64,000 nucleotides of DNA, taken from assembly GCF_037040815.1 (NCBI RefSeq), contig NZ_CP146232.1, forward strand, positions 3,938,001 through 4,002,000, read 5' to 3'. The notes under the pieces are model-generated. The model was not told where the DNA came from. It saw only the letters and a list, made by a program, of their open reading frames with translations, and ran no database searches. Position numbers and translations under genes: made by a program. Below are positions 44,854 through 54,956 of the stretch, piece by piece. This DNA comes from Pararoseomonas sp. SCSIO 73927. Its GTDB lineage: Bacteria; Pseudomonadota; Alphaproteobacteria; Acetobacterales; Acetobacteraceae. Numbering within the stretch: position 1 is the first letter of the stretch; every line of letters starts with the position of its first letter.

Positions 44854-46361
44854 ACGCCGCCGGCTTCCCGCTGCTCTCCCTTCTCACCTTCCTGCCGCTG
44901 GCGGGGGTGGTGGCGATCCTCTGCGTCCGTGGCGACGAGGCGACCGTCGCCTCCAACGCCCGCTGGACGGCGCTCTGGACCAGCCTGATCGTCTTCGTCC
45001 TCTCGCTCATTCTGTGGTTCCAGTTCAACGCCTCCAGCGCGGAGCCGCAGTTCGTCGAGAGGCTGAACTGGCTGCCCGATTTCGGCGTGAACTACCACAT
45101 GGGCGTGGACGGCATTTCCGTGCTGTTCGTACTGCTCTCGACCCTGCTGACGCCGATCTGCATCCTCGCCTCGTGGGAGGCGGTGCAGACGCGCGTGAGG
45201 GAGTACATGATCGCCTTCCTCGTCCTGGAAACGATGATGGTGGGCATGTTCTGCGCGCTTGACCTCATCATCTTCTACGTCTTCTTCGAGGGCGTGCTGA
45301 TCCCGATGTTCCTGATCATCGGGATCTGGGGCGGGCAGCGGCGGGTCTATGCGGCCTTCAAGTTCTTCCTCTACACGCTGCTCGGCTCCGTGCTGATGCT
45401 GCTGGCCATCCTCGCGCTCTGGTACAACGCCGGCAGCACGGACATTGCGGCGCTGATGCAGAAGGCGGTCCCGTCCTCCTGGCAGTACTGGATGTTCCTG
45501 GCCTTCTTCGCCTCCTTCGCCGTGAAGGTGCCGATGTGGCCGGTTCACACCTGGCTGCCGGACGCCCACGTGGAGGCACCGACCGCCGGCTCCGTCATCC
45601 TGGCGGGCGTGCTGCTGAAGATGGGAGGCTACGGCTTCCTTCGCTTCTCCATCCCGCTCTTCCCCGAGGCGTCGCAGTTCTTCGCGCCGATGATGTTCGC
45701 GCTCTCGGTCGTGGCGGTGATCTACACTTCCATGATCGCCTTCGCGCAGCAGGACATGAAGAAGCTGATCGCCTACTCCTCCGTCGCCCATATGGGCGTG
45801 GTCACGGTGGGGCTGTTCACCTTCAACCAGCAGGGAATCTCCGGCGCGATCTTCACCATGCTGGCCCATGGCGTGGTCTCCGGCGCGCTTTTCCTCTGCG
45901 TCGGCGTGGTTTACGACCGGCTGCACACGCGCGAGATCGCCCGCTACGGCGGGGTGGCGAAGGTGATGCCGGCCTACGCGCTGGTCTTCATGCTCTTCAC
46001 CATGGCGAGCGTCGCGCTGCCCGGCACCGCCAATTTCCCGGGCGAGTTCCTGGTCATCACCGGCGCCTGGAGGTCCAACGGCTGGGTCGCGCTCGGCACC
46101 GGCATGGGCATGATCCTCGGCGCGGCCTACATGCTCTGGCTCTACCGGCGCGTCGTCTTCTCCCGCATCACGCGGGACGAGGTGCGCGGCATGCTGGACC
46201 TCTCTCCGCGCGAACTGGCGATCTTCGCGCCGCTGATCGTCCTCACCCTCTGGATGGGGATCTATCCTTCCTCCTTCACCCATGTCTGGGAGGCCTCCGT
46301 CGCCGCGCTGATCGAGCGACACGAGGCTGCCCTGGCGGTACCGCGCGTGGCGGGGCTCTGA
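44850..46361 (+). CDS. nuoM: NADH-quinone oxidoreductase subunit M
   Basis: Second antiporter-like pump subunit, 503 residues, 14 helices. Conserved motifs are [21 protein letters not shown] (Glu), [34 protein letters not shown] (Lys) and [13 protein letters not shown]. The ATG lies within the nuoL stop region. Four bases separate it from nuoN. Confidence 0.97.
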   Translation: MNAAGFPLLSLLTFLPLAGVVAILCVRGDEATVASNARWTALWTSLIVFVLSLILWFQFNASSAEPQFVERLNWLPDFGVNYHMGVDGISVLFVLLSTLLTPICILASWEAVQTRVREYMIAFLVLETMMVGMFCALDLIIFYVFFEGVLIPMFLIIGIWGGQRRVYAAFKFFLYTLLGSVLMLLAILALWYNAGSTDIAALMQKAVPSSWQYWMFLAFFASFAVKVPMWPVHTWLPDAHVEAPTAGSVILAGVLLKMGGYGFLRFSIPLFPEASQFFAPMMFALSVVAVIYTSMIAFAQQDMKKLIAYSSVAHMGVVTVGLFTFNQQGISGAIFTMLAHGVVSGALFLCVGVVYDRLHTREIARYGGVAKVMPAYALVFMLFTMASVALPGTANFPGEFLVITGAWRSNGWVALGTGMGMILGAAYMLWLYRRVVFSRITRDEVRGMLDLSPRELAIFAPLIVLTLWMGIYPSSFTHVWEASVAALIERHEAALAVPRVAGL

Positions 46362-46365
46362 GACG

Positions 46366-47787
46366 ATGAACTGGACCCTCGCCCTTCCCGAGATCCTCCT
46401 GGCGGTCTCGGGCCTCGTGCTCCTGCTCGTCGGCGTCATTCCCAAGCGGGACACGACCTTCCCTGTCACCATGGGCACGCTCGGCGCGCTCCTTGTTACG
46501 GCGGTGCTGGTGATGGCCGCGCCCGACGGCATGGCTTTCAACAACCAGTTCGTCTCGGACAGCTTCGCGCGCTTCGCGAAGGTGCTGATCCTGCTCGGCG
46601 CCGCCTCCGGCCTGATGCTGGCGCTGGACTGGAACGAGAGGCAGGGCATCGCCCGGTTCGAGTTCCCGGTCCTCGTGCTGTTCAGCACGGTGGGCATGCT
46701 GGCGATGGTCTCGGCCGCCGACCTCATCACCCTCTACCTCGGGCTCGAGCTGCTCTCGCTGTCGCTCTATGTCATCGCGGCCTTCGACCGCGACAACGCG
46801 CGCTCCGCCGAGGCCGGGCTGAAGTACTTCGTTCTCGGCGCCCTGGCCTCCGGCCTCTACCTTTATGGCGCGAGCCTGACCTACGGCTTCTCCGGCTCCA
46901 CGAACTTCGCGGCGATCGCCAGCGCGGTCTCCACGACGGAGGGAACCTCGCTCGGGCTCGTCGTGGGCGTCACCTTCGTGGTCGCCGCCCTGGCCTTCAA
47001 GATTTCGGCCGTGCCCTTCCACATGTGGACGCCCGACGTCTACGAGGGCGCGCCGACCCCGGTCACCGCCTTCTTCGCCTCGGCGCCGAAGGTGGCGGCA
47101 GTGGCGCTGCTCGTGCGGGTGCTGGCCGATCCCTTTGTGGACCTCGCGGAGCAGTGGCAGGGCGTGATCTGGCTCGCCTCGCTCGGCTCCATGCTGCTCG
47201 GCTCCTTCGCCGCCATCCGGCAGAACAACATCAAGCGCCTGATGGCCTACTCGTCCATCGGCCATATCGGCTACGCGCTGATGGGCCTGGCGGTGGCCAC
47301 CGATGTCGGACTGCGCGGCGTGATGCTGTATATGGCGATCTACATCGCCATGAACGCGGGCGTCTTCGCTGTGCTCGTCTCCATGCGCCGCCAGGGCCGG
47401 TCGCTGGAGCAGGTGGACGACCTCGCCGGGCTCGGCCGCACCGATCCCGGCATGGCGGCTGCCATGACGATCTTCATGTTCTCTATGGCCGGCATTCCGC
47501 CGCTCGCAGGCTTCTTCTCGAAGCTCTACGTCTTCCTGGCAGCGGTGCAGGAGGGCTTCTGGGTGCTGGCCGTGGTGGGCGTGCTGACCAGTGTCGTAGG
47601 TGCCTATTACTACCTACGCATCATCAAGGTGATGTACTTCGACAGCTCCGCAGGGGCGCTGGACCCCCGTCCGGCTGCCGTGTCCATGGTGCTGGCGGGG
47701 GCAGGGCTGTTCAATGTGCTCTTCTTCCTCTTCCCGGCCCCGATCGTCGCGGCGGCGGCGGCTGCGGTGGCCGCGCTGACGGGATGA
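46366..47787 (+). CDS. nuoN: NADH-quinone oxidoreductase subunit N
   Basis: Third antiporter-like pump subunit, 473 residues, next to the NuoJ/K module. It has LGLELLSLSLYVIAAFDRDN (Glu), AVPFHMWTPDVYEGAPTPVTAFFASAPKVAAVALLVR (Lys) and SSIGHIGYALMGL. Its TGA overlaps the ATG of birA, which extends the operon beyond complex I. Confidence 0.97.
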   Translation: MNWTLALPEILLAVSGLVLLLVGVIPKRDTTFPVTMGTLGALLVTAVLVMAAPDGMAFNNQFVSDSFARFAKVLILLGAASGLMLALDWNERQGIARFEFPVLVLFSTVGMLAMVSAADLITLYLGLELLSLSLYVIAAFDRDNARSAEAGLKYFVLGALASGLYLYGASLTYGFSGSTNFAAIASAVSTTEGTSLGLVVGVTFVVAALAFKISAVPFHMWTPDVYEGAPTPVTAFFASAPKVAAVALLVRVLADPFVDLAEQWQGVIWLASLGSMLLGSFAAIRQNNIKRLMAYSSIGHIGYALMGLAVATDVGLRGVMLYMAIYIAMNAGVFAVLVSMRRQGRSLEQVDDLAGLGRTDPGMAAAMTIFMFSMAGIPPLAGFFSKLYVFLAAVQEGFWVLAVVGVLTSVVGAYYYLRIIKVMYFDSSAGALDPRPAAVSMVLAGAGLFNVLFFLFPAPIVAAAAAAVAALTG

Positions 47788-48509
47788 GCTCATTCCCGGT
47801 GGGCTGGCGGCTGCTGGTCCACGACCAGCTTCCCAGCACCGCCGACCTGATCCGAGAACGTGCCGAGGACGGCGAGGCGGAGCGCCTGGCCGTCCTTGCG
47901 CATCGTCAGACGGCCGGGCGCGGCACGCATGGGCGGGCCTGGGAGTCTCCGGCCGGCAATCTCTACCTCTCGGTCCTCCTCCGCCCGGCGTCGCCGGCGC
48001 GTGAGGTGCCGCAATGGTCCCTGCTGGCGGCCGTAGCCTTGCACGATGCGCTGACGCCCTGGGCCGGCCCGGGCTTGGCGCTGAAGTGGCCGAACGATCT
48101 CCTGCTGAAAGGCGCGAAATGCGCCGGCATTCTCGCGGAGGCGAGCCTGAGTACGGCCGGTGGGCTGGACTGGCTTGCCTTAGGCTTCGGCGTGAACCTC
48201 GCCCATGCCCCGGCCGTGCCGGGCCGCCGTACGGCATCACTACCGGCGCCGGCGCCCGGGCCGGAGGAGGCCGCTGCCGCGGTCCTGGCCGCGCTGGACC
48301 GCTGGCGGGCTCTCCGGGAAGCGCAGGGGTTTGCCCCCGTCCGGGCCGCCTGGCTCGCGCGAGGCCACCTACCCGGCGCGGCCCTCACCGTCACGGCTGC
48401 CGGTGCTCCGTTGAAGGGGTTGTTCGAGGGGCTGGACGATACGGGCGCCCTACGGCTCCGAACGGCCCGGGGACTTGAGACCGTCACGGCAGGGCAGGTC
48501 GAGGCCTGA
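47784..48509 (+). CDS. birA: Biotin-[acetyl-CoA-carboxylase] ligase
   Basis: Attaches biotin to carrier proteins of acetyl-CoA carboxylase and related enzymes via biotinyl-AMP. The 241-residue form lacks the N-terminal DNA-binding domain of E. coli BirA, so it is monofunctional. The biotin-loop GRGTHGRAWESPAGNLYLS and KWPNDLLLKGAKCAGILAE are catalytic signatures. It is coupled to nuoN by an ATGA overlap. RNase J follows after about 200 bases, the usual alphaproteobacterial order. Confidence 0.92.
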   Translation: MSSFPVGWRLLVHDQLPSTADLIRERAEDGEAERLAVLAHRQTAGRGTHGRAWESPAGNLYLSVLLRPASPAREVPQWSLLAAVALHDALTPWAGPGLALKWPNDLLLKGAKCAGILAEASLSTAGGLDWLALGFGVNLAHAPAVPGRRTASLPAPAPGPEEAAAAVLAALDRWRALREAQGFAPVRAAWLARGHLPGAALTVTAAGAPLKGLFEGLDDTGALRLRTARGLETVTAGQVEA

Positions 48510-48710
48510 CCGCAACGGCGCCGGAGCGGAGTGACCGGAAGGTGATCGCCCGCCCCCGTTCTGCCTCTTGTTCCCCGGCGCCCCGCCCGGCATTCGAAGC
48601 TTTGCATCCGATCAAGCCGCCGGGCCGGGACGCCCCCTGTTGGCGACCCGCGGCGCACCCCCCATCTGTCCTGCAACGATAGACCCTGACTTAGTCAAGA
48701 ACGAGAACGA

Positions 48711-50363
48711 ATGACCTTCGATACGACCGACGACCTCGCCTTCCTCCCGCTCGGGGGGACGGGGGAGATCGGCATGAACCTCAACGTCTACCGCCTGGAC
48801 GGACAGCTCCTCGCGGTGGATTGCGGAATCGGCTTCGGCGGCGCCGAGGCGCCCGAGGCCGAGATCCTCGTCCCCGATCCTGCCTGGCTTTCCGAGCGGC
48901 GGGACCGCCTCGTGGGGCTGGTGATCACCCACGCGCATGAGGACCACCTCGGCGCCGTGGCGCATCTCTGGACCCAGCTGCGCTGCCCCCTCTATGCCAG
49001 CCCCTTCGCCAGCGCGGTGCTGCGGCGCAAGCTCGGTGAGGCGGGGCTGCTGCACGAGGTGACTATCCACACCGTGCCGCTCTCCTCCCGCGTGAAGATC
49101 GGGAACTTCGATCTGCAGTTCTTGCGAGTGGCGCACTCCGTGCCCGAGTCTCAGGCCCTCGCCATCCGCACGCGGCACGGCACCGTTCTGCACACGGGCG
49201 ATTGGAAGCTGGACCCTGATCCCCTGATCGGCCCGCCCACGGACGAGGCTGCCTTCGCCCGTCTCGGCGAGGAGGGGGTGCTGGCGATGGTCTGCGACAG
49301 CACCAACGCCCTGGTGGACGGGCATTCCGGCAGCGAGGCCAGCGTGCTCGAGGCGCTGACGGCGCTGATCGCGACGCTGAAGGGCCGGGTGGCCGTCTCC
49401 TGCTTCGCGACGAACATCGCGCGCGTGGATTCGATCACGCGCGCCGCCATGGCCGCCGGCCGGCGCGTGGCGCTCTTCGGCCGCTCCCTCCGCAATGCCG
49501 ACGCGGCGGCGCGGGAGACGGGCTACTTTAAGGACCTGCCGCCCTTTCTCGACGAGGAGGAGGCCGGCTACCTTCCCGATGACGAGCTGCTGATCATCTG
49601 CACGGGCAGTCAAGGCGAGCCTCGGTCCGCGCTGGCGAAGATCGCGACGGACACCCATCCGCAGATCTCCCTGGGTGAGGGGGACACGGTGATCTTCTCC
49701 TCCCGCATGATCCCCGGGAACGAGAAGGCGATCATGAACGTGGAGGCCGCGCTCTACCGCGCCGGATGCCGCGTGATCACGCCGGACTCGGAGCACCCCG
49801 TGCACGTCTCCGGCCATCCGGCCAAGGACGAGCTCCGGCGGCTTTACGACCTGGTGAAACCCCGCCACGCCGTGCCCGTGCACGGGGAGTGGCGCCACCT
49901 GCAGGAGCACGCGGCTCTCGCCCGCGAGTTCGGCGCCGAGCCGCACCTGATCGAGGACGGCGACATGCTCCGGCTCGGGGGCGGGCCCGTCGAGGTCTGC
50001 GAGACCGTGCAGAGCGGCAAGTTAGCCGTGGACGGCACGCGCCTGCTGCCGCTCGACGGCGGCGTTCTCGGTGCGCGGAGGCGGATGCTGTTCAACGGCG
50101 TGGTCGTCGGCTCGCTCGCGGTGGACGACAGCGGCCGGGTGCGGGGCACACCTCAGGTCTCAGCCCCTGGCCTGTTCGAGCAGGGCGAGGACGCTACGGC
50201 GCAGATCGCGGCCGACCTCGTGCGGCTGGTGAACGACCTGCCCGCGCCGCTGCGGCGTGAGGACTCGGCCCTGCGGGAGGCGGCGCGGACCGCCCTCCGC
50301 AAGGCTATCGGGCGCCGCGTCCGCAAGCGCCCCCTGGTGGAGCTCCACCTGCTCCGGGTCTAG
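48711..50363 (+). CDS. rnj: Ribonuclease J
   Basis: Metallo-beta-lactamase/beta-CASP ribonuclease with endonuclease and 5'-3' exonuclease activity in RNA maturation and decay. The 550 residues include GGTGEIGMNLNVYRLDG, the zinc motif THAHEDH at 73-79, HTGDWKLDPDP and VHVSGHPAKDELRRL, and a C-terminal domain. The 200-base gap before it contains no ORF; TTAGTCAAGAACGAGAACGA precedes the ATG, without a strong ribosome site. A perfect hairpin overlaps its stop codon. Confidence 0.94.
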   Translation: MTFDTTDDLAFLPLGGTGEIGMNLNVYRLDGQLLAVDCGIGFGGAEAPEAEILVPDPAWLSERRDRLVGLVITHAHEDHLGAVAHLWTQLRCPLYASPFASAVLRRKLGEAGLLHEVTIHTVPLSSRVKIGNFDLQFLRVAHSVPESQALAIRTRHGTVLHTGDWKLDPDPLIGPPTDEAAFARLGEEGVLAMVCDSTNALVDGHSGSEASVLEALTALIATLKGRVAVSCFATNIARVDSITRAAMAAGRRVALFGRSLRNADAAARETGYFKDLPPFLDEEEAGYLPDDELLIICTGSQGEPRSALAKIATDTHPQISLGEGDTVIFSSRMIPGNEKAIMNVEAALYRAGCRVITPDSEHPVHVSGHPAKDELRRLYDLVKPRHAVPVHGEWRHLQEHAALAREFGAEPHLIEDGDMLRLGGGPVEVCETVQSGKLAVDGTRLLPLDGGVLGARRRMLFNGVVVGSLAVDDSGRVRGTPQVSAPGLFEQGEDATAQIAADLVRLVNDLPAPLRREDSALREAARTALRKAIGRRVRKRPLVELHLLRV

Positions 50364-50375
50364 TCCCGGAGCAGG
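50348..50375. terminator. Hairpin across the rnj stop codon
   Basis: A perfect 11-bp stem CCTGCTCCGGG/CCCGGAGCAGG with loop TCTAGT; the rnj TAG stop is in the loop. It lies between convergent genes and may limit read-through from both sides. No T-tract is present. Confidence 0.55.
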
Positions 50376-50383
50376 CCGGGTGC

Positions 50384-50680
50384 TCAGCGGAACGGGATGG
50401 CGATGGTCACCCCGGGCTGCGCGTAGGCCACCGGCGGGCCGTAGCCGTAGCCGTGTCGGTAGCCGCGGCGGTAGGCGTGGCGTTCCTCCTGATGGCGCCG
50501 CCAGGCCTGCTCCCGCCGCCACTCGCGGCGCTCGTGCCGGCGCCAGGCCTGCTCGCGGCGCCACTCGTGGTGGCGGTAGGCCCGCTCGCGCTCCCAGCGG
50601 CCGCCATGGGCCTCAGCGGTCTGCGGGATCGCCGGGATGGCTGCGAGGGCAAGCCCGGCGAGAAGGATGAGGCGTCGCAT
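50384..50680 (-). CDS. Small exported Arg/His/Trp-rich repeat protein
   Basis: A 98-residue protein with a signal peptide (MRRLILLAGLALAAIPAIPQ, probable cleavage after AEA at residue 24). The mature part is strongly basic: residues 39-52 and 53-66 are tandem 14-residue units (EWRREQAWRRHERR, EWRREQAWRRHQEE), then a Gly/Tyr-rich stretch and a Pro-containing C terminus (AQPGVTIAIPF). Such periplasmic proteins are common in alphaproteobacteria and have no known function. GGGAG eight bases before the ATG at 50680 sets the start. It interrupts the otherwise rightward rnj-proS gene order on the opposite strand. Confidence 0.7.
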   Translation of the reverse strand: MRRLILLAGLALAAIPAIPQTAEAHGGRWERERAYRHHEWRREQAWRRHERREWRREQAWRRHQEERHAYRRGYRHGYGYGPPVAYAQPGVTIAIPFR

Positions 50681-50776
50681 CTTCGTCTCCCTTCGGATCG
50701 ACATGGCGTAGAAACGCAGGGGATCGCGCCGGGATTACGGCCGATCCCGGGCAAGTGAGGGCAAGGTTGGGGCAGG

Positions 50777-51037
50777 ATGGGCTGGGCCGCGGGAATCGTC
50801 GTCTTCTTCCTCGTGTGGTGGACGGTGCTCTTCGCCGTGCTGCCGCTGGGCATCAGCCCCGATCCGGAGGCCGCCGAGGCGGGAGGGTGGCGCGGGGCCC
50901 CGCGCCAGGTCCGCGTCGTCCGGGTGGTCCTGCTGACTACGCTGGTTTCCGTCCTCGTCTGGCTCATCATCGAGTGGCTGGTGACGGCCGACTGGCTGTC
51001 CTTCCGCGAGGGATGGCTGGCGATGCCCAATGATTAG
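50777..51037 (+). CDS. DUF1467 family membrane protein
   Basis: An 86-residue inner-membrane protein with two helices (VVFFLVWWTVLFAVLPLGI and VVLLTTLVSVLVWLIIEWLV) and a conserved WWT...PLGI motif of the DUF1467 family. Function is unknown. Its position between rnj and proS is the conserved one in alphaproteobacteria, which supports a real gene. Gene start ATG at 50777 is preceded by GGGGCAGG. Confidence 0.85.
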   Translation: MGWAAGIVVFFLVWWTVLFAVLPLGISPDPEAAEAGGWRGAPRQVRVVRVVLLTTLVSVLVWLIIEWLVTADWLSFREGWLAMPND

Positions 51038-51119
51038 TCGTTATGCAGCGCTAGGCGGCAGCTATGCCGAGGAATACGTCGTTCTGTGTCGTGGAAGCCT
51101 ATTTTCTTGGCGTTCGATG

Positions 51120-51252
51120 TTGGATTTTTCTTCGTCCCGGGGCCGCACTGCAGCATGATCGGGACATGGAAGAGGGCTCTTCCTCTTCCGCCGTGTGACT
51201 GGCGTTTCCTCCCTAAACTCGGGCCGTCCCTTCGGGGCGGCCCTTCTTTTTT
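51120..51252 (+). ncRNA. Candidate small RNA upstream of proS
   Basis: An AT-richer intergenic stretch ends in a clear intrinsic terminator, and no coding gene is served by it except, distantly, the DUF1467 gene. Two internal hairpins precede the terminator. The 5' end is uncertain; I see no convincing promoter. The simpler alternative is a long 3' untranslated region of the DUF1467 transcript. Confidence 0.3.
51221..51252 (+). terminator. Strong intrinsic terminator before proS
   Basis: Stem GGGCCGTCCC with its complement GGGGCGGCCC (one T.G pair; 51221-51230 with 51234-51243), a TTC-centred loop, then TTCTTTTTTGC. This is the best T-tract in the window. It ends transcription ahead of proS, so proS must have its own promoter within the next 80 bases. 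Confidence 0.9.
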
Positions 51253-51329
51253 GCGCGCCCGCCGGGCGGATTGCGCGGCCCGCCCCATGCTCTAGGTTGC
51301 CCCCCTCTTCCCTTCCGGAGCCCTCCGCC

Positions 51330-52646
51330 TTGCGCCTCTCCCGCGCCTTCCTGCCCACGCTGAAGGAAACCCCCGCCGAGGCGCAGATCGTCTCCCACCG
51401 GCTGATGCTGCGCGCGGGCATGGTCCGCCAGACCAGCGCCGGCATCTACGCCTGGCTGCCGCTGGGCCTGCGCGTGCTGCGCAAGGTCTCCGATATCGTG
51501 CGGCAGGAGCAGGACCTGGCCGGGGCGCAGGAGATCCTGATGCCGACCATCCAGGCCGCCGAGCTCTGGAAGGAGAGCGGGCGCTACGACGGCTACGGCA
51601 AGGAGATGCTGCGCATCATCGACCGGCACGACCGGGAGATGCTCTACGGCCCGACGAACGAGGAGATGGTCACCGACCTCTTCAAGACCTACGCGAAGTC
51701 CTACCGGGACCTGCCCCGCAACCTCTACCACATCCAGTGGAAGTTCCGGGACGAGATCCGCCCGCGCTTCGGCGTGATGCGCGGCCGCGAGTTCCTGATG
51801 AAGGACGGCTACTCCTTCGACCTGGACGCGGAGGCGGCGCGCCAGTCCTACCGGCAGATGTTCCGCGCCTATCTCCGCACCTTCGCGCGGATGGGGCTGA
51901 AAGCCATTCCGATGCAGGCGGATACCGGCCCGATCGGCGGCAACCTCTCCCACGAGTTCATCATCCTGGCGGAGACGGGCGAGAGCGTCGTGTATCTGCA
52001 CAAGGATCTGCTGGAGTTCGACGTGCTGGAGCAGGACGGGACCGGCACGGGTGACCCCTCGCCGGTGGTGGATTTCTGGACCAGCCGCTACGCCGCGACG
52101 GACGAGAAGCACGACGAGGCGGCCTGGGACGCCATCCCCGCCGAGAGCCAGATCACCGCACGCGGGATCGAGGTGGGCCACATCTTCTACTTCGGGACGA
52201 AGTACTCCAAGTCCATGGGGCTGACCGTGGCGGGGCCGGACGGCACCCCCGTGAACCCGGAAATGGGCTCCTACGGCATCGGCGTGTCCCGCCTGCTCGG
52301 CGCCATCATCGAGGCGAGCCACGACGAGGAGGGCATCATCTGGCCGGACGCGGTGGCGCCCTTCGCCTGCGCGATCCTCAACCTCAAGCCCGGCGACGCG
52401 GCGGCGGACGCGCTGTGCGAGCAGGTCTACGCCGCGCTTCCGGGCGAGGCGGTGTACGACGACCGGCCCGAGCGCGCCGGCGCGAAGTTCGCCGATGCCG
52501 ACCTGATCGGCTATCCCTGGCAGGCCATCATCGGCCCGCGCGGCGCCGCGAAGGGCATTGTGGAGCTGAAGCGCCGCGCCACCGGCGAGCGGCTGGAGCT
52601 GCCGCTGGACGAGGCGCTGGCGAAGATCAAGGCCACCCTCTCCTGA
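51330..52646 (+). CDS. proS: Prolyl-tRNA synthetase
   Basis: Class II aminoacyl-tRNA synthetase charging tRNA-Pro, in the short form without the INS editing domain, as usual in alphaproteobacteria (438 residues). It shows [37 protein letters not shown], motif 2 in [32 protein letters not shown] and motif 3 in [16 protein letters not shown]. The start is TTG at 51330 ([12 protein letters not shown] is the family's N terminus), with GGAG nine bases upstream; no ATG lies in a plausible position. Its TGA overlaps the next gene. Confidence 0.95.
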   Translation: MRLSRAFLPTLKETPAEAQIVSHRLMLRAGMVRQTSAGIYAWLPLGLRVLRKVSDIVRQEQDLAGAQEILMPTIQAAELWKESGRYDGYGKEMLRIIDRHDREMLYGPTNEEMVTDLFKTYAKSYRDLPRNLYHIQWKFRDEIRPRFGVMRGREFLMKDGYSFDLDAEAARQSYRQMFRAYLRTFARMGLKAIPMQADTGPIGGNLSHEFIILAETGESVVYLHKDLLEFDVLEQDGTGTGDPSPVVDFWTSRYAATDEKHDEAAWDAIPAESQITARGIEVGHIFYFGTKYSKSMGLTVAGPDGTPVNPEMGSYGIGVSRLLGAIIEASHDEEGIIWPDAVAPFACAILNLKPGDAAADALCEQVYAALPGEAVYDDRPERAGAKFADADLIGYPWQAIIGPRGAAKGIVELKRRATGERLELPLDEALAKIKATLS

Positions 52647-53899
52647 TGTTCTCGCCCTTCGAGCGCGCCGTCGCCTTCCGCTACCTGCGCGCCCGCAAGG
52701 GCGAGCGCTTCGTCTCCGTCATCGCGATCTTCTCCCTGGTGGGGATCGCGCTGGGCGTGGCGACCCTCATCATCGTCACCTCCGTGATGAACGGCTTCCG
52801 GCACGAGCTGTTGGGCCGCATCCTCGGGCTGAACGGGCATCTCGGCGTCTACTCCCAGACGAACGAGGGGTTGCGCGACTTCGACGACATTGCCGTCCGC
52901 GTGCGGGGTCTGCCGGGCATCGTCTCCGCCACGCCGATCGTGGAGGGGCAGGTGCTCTTCACCAGCGAGGGCGGCGGCGCCACCGGCGGCCTCGCGCGCG
53001 GCATCCGTCCGGAGGACCTGCGCGCCCGGCCGCTGATCGCGGACAACATCCGCGCCGGCAGCCTGCAGCGCTTCGGGGAGCAGGACACGATCGTGGTCGG
53101 CAACCGCCTCGCGCGACGCCTGGGGCTGCGGATCGGGGACCGGATCACCCTCGTCTCGCCCCAGGGCCGCGCCACCGTCGTCGGCACCGTACCGCGTCTC
53201 AAGGCCTATGAAGTGGTGGCGATGTTCGAGGCGGGCATGCAGGAGTACGATTCCAGCTACGTCTTCCTGCCGCTGGACGCCGCCCAGGTCTACTTCCAGC
53301 ACCGCGACACGGCGACGCAGGTCGAAGTGTTCGTCCAGAACCCGGACCGGGTGGGCGACGCGACGCGGGCCATCTACGCGGCGCTCTCCGGGCGCCCCGT
53401 GCGCGTGCTGGATTGGCAGGCCAGCAACTCCTCCTTCTTCGCGGCGGTGCAGGTGGAGCGGAACGTGATGTTCCTCATCCTCACCCTGATTATCATCGTG
53501 GCCGCTTTCAACATCATCTCGTCCCTCATCATGCTGGTGAAGGACAAAGGGCGGGACATCGCGGTGTTGCGCACGGTGGGCGCCACCAGCGGCGCCATCC
53601 TGCGCATCTTCCTTCTCGCTGGCGCCTCCATCGGCGTGGCGGGCACGCTGATCGGCTTCGCCATCGGCCTCACCTTCTGCCTGAACATCGAGAGCATCCG
53701 GCAGGTACTTCAGTCGCTCACCGGCACGGAGCTGTTCAACGCGGAGGTCTACTTCCTCACCCGGCTGCCCGCGGTGGTGGAGCCGATGGAGGTGGCCCAG
53801 GTGGTCGGGATGGGCCTCGGTCTCTCGCTGCTCGCCACGATCTACCCGGCCTGGCGCGCGGCGCGGCTGGACCCGGTGGAGGGCCTGCGCAATGGCTAA
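52646..53899 (+). CDS. lolC: Lipoprotein-releasing ABC transporter permease
   Basis: Inner-membrane permease of the LolCDE system, which extracts outer-membrane lipoproteins and hands them to LolA. The 417 residues have an N-terminal helix, a large periplasmic domain (about residues 45-265) and three C-terminal helices of the FtsX/MacB type. [24 protein letters not shown] and [23 protein letters not shown] are family signatures. As in other alphaproteobacteria one permease probably serves for both LolC and LolE. It overlaps proS by a TGATG and lolD by eight bases. Confidence 0.93.
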   Translation: MFSPFERAVAFRYLRARKGERFVSVIAIFSLVGIALGVATLIIVTSVMNGFRHELLGRILGLNGHLGVYSQTNEGLRDFDDIAVRVRGLPGIVSATPIVEGQVLFTSEGGGATGGLARGIRPEDLRARPLIADNIRAGSLQRFGEQDTIVVGNRLARRLGLRIGDRITLVSPQGRATVVGTVPRLKAYEVVAMFEAGMQEYDSSYVFLPLDAAQVYFQHRDTATQVEVFVQNPDRVGDATRAIYAALSGRPVRVLDWQASNSSFFAAVQVERNVMFLILTLIIIVAAFNIISSLIMLVKDKGRDIAVLRTVGATSGAILRIFLLAGASIGVAGTLIGFAIGLTFCLNIESIRQVLQSLTGTELFNAEVYFLTRLPAVVEPMEVAQVVGMGLGLSLLATIYPAWRAARLDPVEGLRNG

Positions 53900-54587
53900 C
53901 TCCCTGCTCTCCTCTCCCGTGCTGGCCCTTCAGGGCGTGGAGCGCCGCTACCGCACGGAGGCCGGGGAGCTGCCCGTGCTGCGCGGCGCGGCGCTGGAGC
54001 TGCGCGCGGGCGAGATCGTCGCCCTCGTCGCCCCGTCCGGCACCGGCAAGTCCACGTTGCTACACGTCGCCGGACTGTTGGAGAAGCCGGATGCCGGCGC
54101 CGTGCTGGTCGAGGGGCGGGACTCCGGCGGCCTCGGCGACGACGCCCGCACCGCCCTGCGGCGGGAGACGATCGGCTTCGTCTACCAGTTCCACCACCTC
54201 CTGCCGGAGTTCACGGCCGAGGAGAATGTGGTGCTGCCCCAGCTCGCGGCCGGGAAGCCTCGGCGCGAGGCGGAGGCGCGGGCGCGGGAGCTGCTCGGCT
54301 CCTTCGGCCTGGAAGATCGGCGGGACCACCGCCCCAGCCGCCTCTCCGGCGGGGAGCAGCAGCGGGTAGCCATCGCGCGGGCCCTCGCCAATGCGCCGAA
54401 GGTCCTGTTGGCCGATGAGCCCACGGGCAACCTGGATGCCGGCACGGCGGACCGCGTCTTCGCGGAGCTGCTGGCGGCGGCGCGGGGCAGGGGGCTCGCC
54501 GCCCTCATCGCCACCCACAACCCGGATCTGGCGGCGCGGATGGACCGCACCGTGACGCTGCGGGAGGGGATGGTGGTCCCGGGCTAG
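53892..54587 (+). CDS. lolD: Lipoprotein-releasing system ATP-binding protein
   Basis: ABC ATPase of the Lol transporter, 231 residues. Walker A is APSGTGKST, the signature is [18 protein letters not shown], Walker B is [12 protein letters not shown], and the H-loop is IATHNPDLA. It overlaps the permease gene by eight bases, and its own 3' end overlaps the convergent clpS stop by four bases. Confidence 0.95.
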   Translation: MANSLLSSPVLALQGVERRYRTEAGELPVLRGAALELRAGEIVALVAPSGTGKSTLLHVAGLLEKPDAGAVLVEGRDSGGLGDDARTALRRETIGFVYQFHHLLPEFTAEENVVLPQLAAGKPRREAEARARELLGSFGLEDRRDHRPSRLSGGEQQRVAIARALANAPKVLLADEPTGNLDAGTADRVFAELLAAARGRGLAALIATHNPDLAARMDRTVTLREGMVVPG

Positions 54588-54889
54588 TTCTCCGGCTCGG
54601 TCGTGAAGCGCAGCGGGTAGCCCTCCCGCCCGGCCATGTCGGTGGCGCGGGCGGCCTTCTCCTCCGCGATCTCCCGCGTGAAGACGGCCACCACGCAGGA
54701 CCCCCTCTGGTGGGCCGTCAGCATCACCCGCGACGCCCCGCCCTCATCCATGCGGAACTCCGCTTTCAGCACGCGCACCACGAAGTTGCGGGGCGTGTAG
54801 TCGTCGTTCAGCAGAATCACCTTGTGCAGGGGCGGCCGCGCGGGCTTCACCACCTCCTCCACGCGCGGGGGGCTCACGGTTTCCGGCAT
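54584..54889 (-). CDS. clpS: ATP-dependent Clp protease adaptor
   Basis: N-end-rule adaptor that delivers substrates to ClpA. Its 101 residues hold the core [24 protein letters not shown] and [25 protein letters not shown]. The first 18 residues are a flexible Pro/Val-rich arm. clpA is not adjacent here. The gene runs against lolD on its 3' side, and its 5' end is close to the divergent dnaE. Confidence 0.95.
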   Translation of the reverse strand: MPETVSPPRVEEVVKPARPPLHKVILLNDDYTPRNFVVRVLKAEFRMDEGGASRVMLTAHQRGSCVVAVFTREIAEEKAARATDMAGREGYPLRFTTEPEN

Positions 54890-54956
54890 GTCCGCAACCT
54901 CCTTCGCGGTCCCGGAATCTGCTGCGGCGGGGCGGGAGAGCGCCTATATCTCCCCC

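Larger units (their letters stand above)
51038..51329. other. Non-coding stretch between the DUF1467 gene and proS
   Basis: About 290 bases without a credible ORF. The first 150 are clearly AT-richer than the surroundings (GGATTTTTCTTCG, CCTATTTTCTTGG). Hairpins are at 51134-51139/51160-51165 (GTCCCG/CGGGAC) and 51168-51174/51177-51183 (GGAAGAG/CTCTTCC), and a strong terminator at 51221-51252. The last 75 bases lead into proS. Confidence 0.6.
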
